Source: Winslowiella toletana
Lineage (GTDB): Bacteria; Pseudomonadota; Gammaproteobacteria; Enterobacterales; Enterobacteriaceae
DNA length: 64,000 nucleotides
Direction of reading: 5' to 3'
Assembly (NCBI RefSeq): GCF_032164335.1
Contig: NZ_CP134152.1
Location: 4,836,001-4,900,000 of the forward strand
Position numbers and translations under genes: made by a program. The first letter of the stretch is position 1. Each line of letters opens with the position of its first letter. Below, in pieces: positions 56,051 through 64,000 of the stretch. The notes beneath the pieces are model-generated. The model did no database searches. It worked only from the letters and a program-made list of their open reading frames with translations, and was not told the DNA's origin.

Positions 56051-56761
56051 CCCTTTTCATAGTCAGGACATTGCATTGTGCCTTGTTGCACATAATGCGC
56101 ATGCTGTACAAGAAATCGCCGGTTATGCGTTTTAGGCAGCACGTTTTTGTCAATGATGATGTTTTGTTCAGGTTAAATCGTCAGGCGGAAATTATCGGAC
56201 ATGATTAGTAACATTTAACGTTAATGTCACATTCCATTATCATGCTTATCACTTTTACCGGGTTGTTAAAGTGATTCAATAGTCACGGATGAAAATATAT
56301 CTTCATTATAAGTTGGCGTGAGTAATGTAATTATTGCCATTAAAAGTTTGCTGACGATGTCAATATAGGCTTTTAATTGATGTTAATTGTCATTTTCACA
56401 TTAATTTTTAGTATGTGTATGTTTTTTAATGGTTTTATTTTTCATTTTTCCACGAAATCAGTAAAGGTTCAGTATGATATTTCGCCATTACATTACTGAT
56501 TTGTGATCTGAAGCACGCTTTATGAGCAAGCTATCGCGCTTATTACGGTAAATTTACTTCGGTTTACCGTTCTTTGCGCTTTTGAAAAATAGCCCCTCAG
56601 AAAGAAATTTAAATAATTGTTCACCTTTTCTCTACTTATCGATTGAAATCGCAGGTGCGCCCCGTATAATTTGCTCGTTTTTTGCTGCTTGACTCAAATG
56701 AGTAAAGGCAGTTTTATACGGCACGGGACATACCCCGAACGGGGCAGGAGAGTTAAGCGTC
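56051..56761. other. 711-bp AT-rich gap between rsmG and atpI
   Basis: No credible coding region. The middle is strongly AT-rich with scattered short dyads. Its right end holds the atp promoter: TTGAAA at 56643-56648 and TATAAT at 56665-56670, 16 bp apart. E. coli has a similar, slightly shorter gap here. Confidence 0.7.
56643..56670 (+). promoter_or_regulatory. Main promoter of the atp operon
   Basis: TTGAAA-N16-TATAAT, about 95 bp before atpI, in the same relative place as the major E. coli atp promoter. Confidence 0.8.
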
Positions 56762-57969
<1,208 letters not shown>

Positions 57970-58000
57970 TTTTTTCTCAACACTACTGCGTTATAACTGA

Positions 58001-58284
<284 letters not shown>

Positions 58285-58365
58285 TAAATGTTGAGCGATG
58301 AACGGATTCTGCAGGTTGTCTATGATGACGGCAGATAAAGTTAACTTAACAAGAGGCATTGTGCT

Positions 58366-58836
58366 GTGAACCTTAACGCAACAATCCTCGGCCAGGCTAT
58401 CGCGTTCGTCCTGTTTGTCCTGTTCTGCATGAAGTACGTATGGCCGCCGATTATGGCTGCCATCGAAAAGCGCCAGAAAGAAATTGCTGAAGGCCTTGCT
58501 TCCGCTGAACGTGCCAAAAAAGATTTGGATCTCGCGCAGGCTAATGCGACCGACCAGCTGAAAAAAGCGAAAGAAGAAGCTCAGGTAATCATTGAACAGG
58601 CTAATAAGCGCCGTTCACAGATCCTGGACGAAGCTAAAGCTGAGGCTGAGCAGGAACGTAGCAAGATCGTGAACCAAGCGCAGGCAGAAATTGATGCTGA
58701 GCGTAAACGTGCACGTGAAGAGTTGCGTAAGCAAGTCGCGATGCTGGCTGTTGCCGGCGCCGAGAAGATCATTGAACGTTCCGTGGATGAAGCTGCTAAC
58801 AGCGACATCGTAGATAAACTGGTCGCTGAACTGTAA
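58366..58836 (+). CDS. atpF: ATP synthase F0 subunit b
   Basis: 156 residues, the E. coli length, with the same GTG start. N-terminal membrane anchor ([21 protein letters not shown]) then a long right-handed coiled coil rich in Glu, Lys and Ala that forms the peripheral stalk and binds delta at its C-terminus. Confidence 0.98.
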   Translation: MNLNATILGQAIAFVLFVLFCMKYVWPPIMAAIEKRQKEIAEGLASAERAKKDLDLAQANATDQLKKAKEEAQVIIEQANKRRSQILDEAKAEAEQERSKIVNQAQAEIDAERKRAREELRKQVAMLAVAGAEKIIERSVDEAANSDIVDKLVAEL

Positions 58837-58850
58837 GGAGGGAGGGGCTG

Positions 58851-59384
58851 ATGTCTGAATTTGTAACTGTAGCTCGCCCCTACGCCAAAGCAGCTTTTGA
58901 CTTTGCTGTTGAGCATCAAAGTGTCGATCGCTGGCAGCAGATGCTGGCGTTTGCCGCTGAAGTGGCAAGCAATGAACAGATGACAGAACTTCTCTCCGGC
59001 GCATTGGCGCCGGAAGCTACGTCTGCATCTTTCAATGCAATCTGTGGTGATCAACTCGATGACGCAGGCCAGAACCTGATTAAGGTGATGGCAGAAAACG
59101 GACGTTTACAAGCGCTCCCGGATGTTCTGGCTCAGTATATTCAACTGCGTGCCGCATATGATGCGACCGCTGAAGTTGAAGTCATCTCCGCCAGCACTCT
59201 GAGTGACGAACAGCTGAGTAAAATCAGCACCGCGATGGAAAAACGTCTGTCACGCAAAGTTAAGCTGAAATGCAAAATTGATAAGTCTGTAATGGCAGGC
59301 GTTATCATCCGCTCGGGTGATATGGTGATTGATGGCAGCGTACGCGGCCGTCTTGAGCGTCTGGCAGACGTCTTGCAGTCTTAA
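58851..59384 (+). CDS. atpH: ATP synthase F1 subunit delta
   Basis: 177 residues. Starts [19 protein letters not shown], the conserved alpha-binding N-terminal domain, and ends with the family signature [18 protein letters not shown]. Links alpha subunits to the b-dimer stalk. 14 bases after atpF. Confidence 0.98.
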   Translation: MSEFVTVARPYAKAAFDFAVEHQSVDRWQQMLAFAAEVASNEQMTELLSGALAPEATSASFNAICGDQLDDAGQNLIKVMAENGRLQALPDVLAQYIQLRAAYDATAEVEVISASTLSDEQLSKISTAMEKRLSRKVKLKCKIDKSVMAGVIIRSGDMVIDGSVRGRLERLADVLQS

Positions 59385-59398
59385 GGGGACTGGAGCAT

Positions 59399-60940
59399 AT
59401 GCAACTGAATTCCACCGAAATCAGCGAACTGATCAAGCAGCGCATTGCTCAGTTCAATGTCGTGAGTGAAGCTCACAACGAAGGTACTATTGTTTCTGTA
59501 AGTGACGGTATCATCCGCGTACACGGCCTGGCCGATGTGATGCAGGGTGAGATGATTGCCCTGCCGGGTAACCGTTACGCTATCGCACTGAACCTCGAGC
59601 GCGACTCGGTAGGTGCAGTAGTTATGGGCCCATACTCTGACCTCGCCGAAGGCATGAAAGTTAAGTGTACTGGCCGTATTCTGGAAGTTCCTGTCGGTCG
59701 TGGCCTGCTGGGCCGCGTGGTGAACACCCTGGGTGCACCAATCGATGGCAAAGGCGCCATTGATAACGACGGCTTCTCGCCAATCGAAGTGATTGCACCA
59801 GGCGTTATCGAGCGCCAGGGTGTTGACCAGCCTGTACAGACTGGTTACAAATCCGTCGATGCAATGATTCCAATCGGCCGTGGCCAGCGTGAGCTGATCA
59901 TCGGTGACCGTCAGACCGGTAAAACCGCGATGGCGATCGATGCGATCATCAACCAGCGTGATTCCGGTATTAAATGCGTGTACGTGGCTATCGGCCAGAA
60001 AGCGTCCACCATTTCTAACGTGGTTCGTAAGCTGGAAGAACACAACGCGCTGGCTAACACCATCGTTGTGGTTGCTACCGCATCAGAATCTGCTGCACTG
60101 CAGTACCTGGCACCGTATGCCGGTTGTGCAATGGGCGAATATTTCCGTGACCGCGGTGAAGATGCGCTGATCGTATACGATGACCTGTCTAAACAGGCTG
60201 TTGCTTACCGTCAGGTTTCCCTGCTGCTGCGTCGTCCACCGGGTCGTGAAGCATTCCCTGGTGACGTGTTCTACCTCCACTCCCGTCTGCTGGAGCGTGC
60301 ATCACGCGTTAACGCTGAGTACGTTGAAGCATTCACCAAAGGTGAAGTGAAAGGTAAAACCGGTTCTCTGACTGCTCTGCCAATCATTGAAACCCAGGCG
60401 GGTGACGTTTCTGCGTTCGTTCCAACCAACGTAATCTCGATTACCGATGGTCAGATCTTCCTGGAAACTAACCTGTTTAACTCCGGTATTCGTCCGGCAG
60501 TTAACCCGGGTATCTCGGTATCGCGTGTTGGTGGTGCTGCTCAGACCAAGATCATCAAGAAACTGTCCGGTGGTATCCGTACCGCTCTGGCACAGTATCG
60601 TGAACTGGCGGCGTTCTCTCAGTTCGCTTCCGATCTGGATGAAGCAACCCGTAAACAGCTGAGCCATGGTCAGAAAGTGACCGAGCTGCTGAAGCAGAAA
60701 CAGTATGCACCAATGTCTGTTGCACAGCAGGGTCTGGTACTGTTCGCTGCTGAGCGTGGCTTCCTGAATGACGTCGAACTGGCGAAAATCGGTAGCTTCG
60801 AAGCAGCGCTGCTGGCTTACGCGGATCGCGATCACGTCGAGCTGATGGCTGAAATCAACCAGTCGGGTAACTATAACAACGAAATCGAAGAGAAGCTGAA
60901 AGGCCTCCTCGAAACGTTCAAAGCAACCCAGTCCTGGTAA
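59399..60940 (+). CDS. atpA: ATP synthase F1 subunit alpha
   Basis: 513 residues, the E. coli length. Non-catalytic nucleotide-binding subunit; Walker [14 protein letters not shown] near residue 169, arginine finger region in [17 protein letters not shown]. 14 bases after atpH. Confidence 0.99.
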   Translation: MQLNSTEISELIKQRIAQFNVVSEAHNEGTIVSVSDGIIRVHGLADVMQGEMIALPGNRYAIALNLERDSVGAVVMGPYSDLAEGMKVKCTGRILEVPVGRGLLGRVVNTLGAPIDGKGAIDNDGFSPIEVIAPGVIERQGVDQPVQTGYKSVDAMIPIGRGQRELIIGDRQTGKTAMAIDAIINQRDSGIKCVYVAIGQKASTISNVVRKLEEHNALANTIVVVATASESAALQYLAPYAGCAMGEYFRDRGEDALIVYDDLSKQAVAYRQVSLLLRRPPGREAFPGDVFYLHSRLLERASRVNAEYVEAFTKGEVKGKTGSLTALPIIETQAGDVSAFVPTNVISITDGQIFLETNLFNSGIRPAVNPGISVSRVGGAAQTKIIKKLSGGIRTALAQYRELAAFSQFASDLDEATRKQLSHGQKVTELLKQKQYAPMSVAQQGLVLFAAERGFLNDVELAKIGSFEAALLAYADRDHVELMAEINQSGNYNNEIEEKLKGLLETFKATQSW

Positions 60941-60993
60941 CGTCTGGCGGCTTGTCCTTTTAGGGCAGGCCGCAAGGCTTTGAGGAGAAGCTT

Positions 60994-61860
60994 ATGGCCG
61001 GCGCAAAAGAGATACGTAGTAAGATCGGAAGCGTCCAGAATACGCAAAAGATCACCAAAGCGATGGAAATGGTCGCCGCCTCCAAAATGCGTAAATCGCA
61101 GGAACGCATGGCAGCCAGCCGTCCTTATGCAGAGACTATGCGCACAGTGATTGGTCACATTGCGCTTGGTAATCTGGAGTACAAGCACCCTTACCTCGAG
61201 GAGCGCGACGTTAAGCGCGTCGGCTACCTGGTCGTTTCTACCGACCGCGGGCTTTGTGGTGGTTTGAACATTAACCTGTTCAAAAAATTGCTGGCTGATA
61301 TGAAAGCCTGGTCTGATAAAGGCGTCGAGAGCGATCTGGCGATTATCGGTTCCAAAGGTCTGTCATTCTTCAGCTCTGTAGGGACTAAAGTGGTTGCTCA
61401 GGTCAGCGGTATGGGAGATAAACCTTCCGTATCTGAACTGATTGGCCCGGTAAAAGTCATGCTGCAGGCTTACGATGAAGGCCGCTTAGATAAGCTGTTT
61501 ATCGTCAGCAACAAATTTGTCAACACCATGTCTCAGTCTCCTCAGATCACTCAGCTGCTGCCATTACCACCGGCAGAAGACGAAGAAGATCTGAAGAAAA
61601 AGACCTGGGATTACCTGTATGAGCCGGATCCGAAAGGGCTGCTGGATACTTTACTGCGTCGCTATGTAGAGTCTCAGGTTTACCAGGGTGTTGTAGAAAA
61701 CCTGGCCAGCGAGCAGGCCGCGCGTATGGTGGCGATGAAAGCTGCAACCGATAACGGCGGTAACCTGATCAAAGAGCTGCAGTTGGTATACAACAAAGCT
61801 CGTCAGGCCAGCATCACCCAGGAACTTACCGAGATTGTCTCGGGGGCCTCCGCGGTTTAA
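60994..61860 (+). CDS. atpG: ATP synthase F1 subunit gamma
   Basis: 288 residues (E. coli 287). Central rotor shaft; the N- and C-terminal helices ([37 protein letters not shown]) form the coiled coil inside the alpha3beta3 ring. [10 protein letters not shown] is a family motif. The gap to atpD is enlarged by a palindromic element. Confidence 0.98.
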   Translation: MAGAKEIRSKIGSVQNTQKITKAMEMVAASKMRKSQERMAASRPYAETMRTVIGHIALGNLEYKHPYLEERDVKRVGYLVVSTDRGLCGGLNINLFKKLLADMKAWSDKGVESDLAIIGSKGLSFFSSVGTKVVAQVSGMGDKPSVSELIGPVKVMLQAYDEGRLDKLFIVSNKFVNTMSQSPQITQLLPLPPAEDEEDLKKKTWDYLYEPDPKGLLDTLLRRYVESQVYQGVVENLASEQAARMVAMKAATDNGGNLIKELQLVYNKARQASITQELTEIVSGASAV

Positions 61861-61865
61861 CCAGG

Positions 61866-63362
<1,497 letters not shown>

Positions 63363-63386
63363 TAACAGTTTCCCAGGAGGTTAGAT

Positions 63387-63806
63387 ATGGCTATGACTTA
63401 TCATCTGGATGTGGTCAGCGCAGAGGAAAAAATGTTCTCTGGTCTGGTACAAAAAATCCAGGTGTCAGGTAGCGAAGGTGAACTGGGTATTTTCCCGGGA
63501 CACGCCCCGCTGCTCACCGCCATTAAGCCTGGTATGATTCGTATCGTTAAACAGAACGGCGAAGAAGAGGTGATTTACCTCTCCGGCGGCGTACTGGAAG
63601 TGCAGCCAGGCTCGACTACCGTGCTGGCTGACACGGCGATTCGCGGAACAGATCTCGACGAAGCGCGAGCGCTGGAAGCGAAACGCAAAGCGGAAGAGCA
63701 TATGAACAGCTCTCACGGCGATGTCGACTACGCTCAGGCATCGGCTGAACTGGCCAAAGCGATCGCCAAACTGCGCGTTATCGAATTGACCAAGAAAGCG
63801 ATGTAA
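63387..63806 (+). CDS. atpC: ATP synthase F1 subunit epsilon
   Basis: 139 residues, the E. coli length. N-terminal beta-sandwich ([38 protein letters not shown]) and a C-terminal helical hairpin ([12 protein letters not shown]) that can inhibit ATP hydrolysis. AGGAGG ribosome site ahead. Last gene of the operon. Confidence 0.98.
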   Translation: MAMTYHLDVVSAEEKMFSGLVQKIQVSGSEGELGIFPGHAPLLTAIKPGMIRIVKQNGEEEVIYLSGGVLEVQPGSTTVLADTAIRGTDLDEARALEAKRKAEEHMNSSHGDVDYAQASAELAKAIAKLRVIELTKKAM

Positions 63807-63826
63807 CCCAGGCTTTATGTCTTAAG

Positions 63827-63859
63827 ATGCCAGTCAGTTTTCTGACTGGCATTTTTTTT
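63827..63859 (+). terminator. Terminator of the atp operon
   Basis: ATGCCAGTCAG-TTTT-CTGACTGGCAT with a run of eight T residues, 20 bases after the atpC stop. Strong Rho-independent terminator. Confidence 0.92.
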
Positions 63860-63984
63860 ATCTGCTTCCGGCGACTTAGCGGGTTACTTTCAGTTAGCCA
63901 GCTAATTTCGTTGCGAGAAAAATGTAGTAATCTAATCCCTAAACCGCTTTACTTTCGTCTATCAAAAGAATGCTCAGGATGTGT

Positions 63985-64000
63985 ATGTCAAACAGTGCGA
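63985..64000 (+). CDS. glmU: Start of glmU (bifunctional UDP-GlcNAc pyrophosphorylase/GlcN-1-P acetyltransferase), partial
   Basis: Only 16 bases are present: an ATG after AGGAT, then codons for Ser-Asn-Ser and one base pattern consistent with Ala. E. coli glmU follows atpC and begins similarly (Met ... Met-Ser-Val-Val). Identity rests mainly on synteny. Confidence 0.6.

Overview
This is a contiguous piece of an enterobacterial (order Enterobacterales) chromosome around the replication origin. Gene order and protein sequences track Escherichia coli closely. The ovoA, budBA and chitinase genes, and the loss of E. coli neighbours such as asnA and yihG, fit an Erwinia/Pantoea-type member of the Erwiniaceae. 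The family call is an inference from content, not from a database comparison. No frameshifted or broken genes, insertion sequences, prophage genes or CRISPR arrays were seen.

Layout, left to right. (1) 1-6.9 kb: a truncated NAD(P)-binding oxidoreductase, the xanthine permease xanP, the AsmA-like yicH, then the minus-strand run yihX-yihY-dtd-fabY. (2) 6.9-15.4 kb: typA, divergent from the nitrogen-control operon glnA-glnL-glnG with its NtrC enhancers and sigma-54 promoter; then hemN, an unannotated 59-codon membrane-protein gene, and yihI. (3) 15.4-23.5 kb: csrC and Spot 42 RNA genes flanking yihA (engB), then polA, dsbA-srkA, yihD and mobAB. (4) 23.5-29 kb: one complete rRNA operon (16S, tRNA-Glu, 23S, 5S; minus strand) with P1/P2 promoters and boxA sites. 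(5) 29-36.5 kb: hsrA and the ribose operon rbsDACBKR. (6) 36.5-42.7 kb: an islet absent from this site in E. coli, holding the acetoin genes budA-budB with their LysR regulator, then ygiW and qseBC. (7) 42.7-50.6 kb: kup, ravA-viaA, an ovothiol-type synthase ovoA occupying the E. coli asnA site, and asnC. (8) 50.6-53.4 kb: a secreted GH18 chitinase between asnC and mioC, then mioC and oriC. (9) 53.4-64 kb: mnmG, rsmG, the complete atpIBEFHAGDC operon and the first bases of glmU.

The highly expressed units point away from oriC (rrn and rbs leftward, atp rightward), so they are co-directional with replication. The best leads for unusual biology are: a 90-bp palindromic, MITE-like element lodged inside the atp operon between atpG and atpD; the small basic membrane protein translationally adjacent to hemN; the accessory insertions around oriC (chitinase, ovoA, bud/qse islet); perfect DnaA boxes outside oriC near polA and downstream of asnC; and a family of related GC-rich stem-loops (GGGCGG-type stems) reused at many gene ends. 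I did not find a clear, wholly new multi-gene system in this window.
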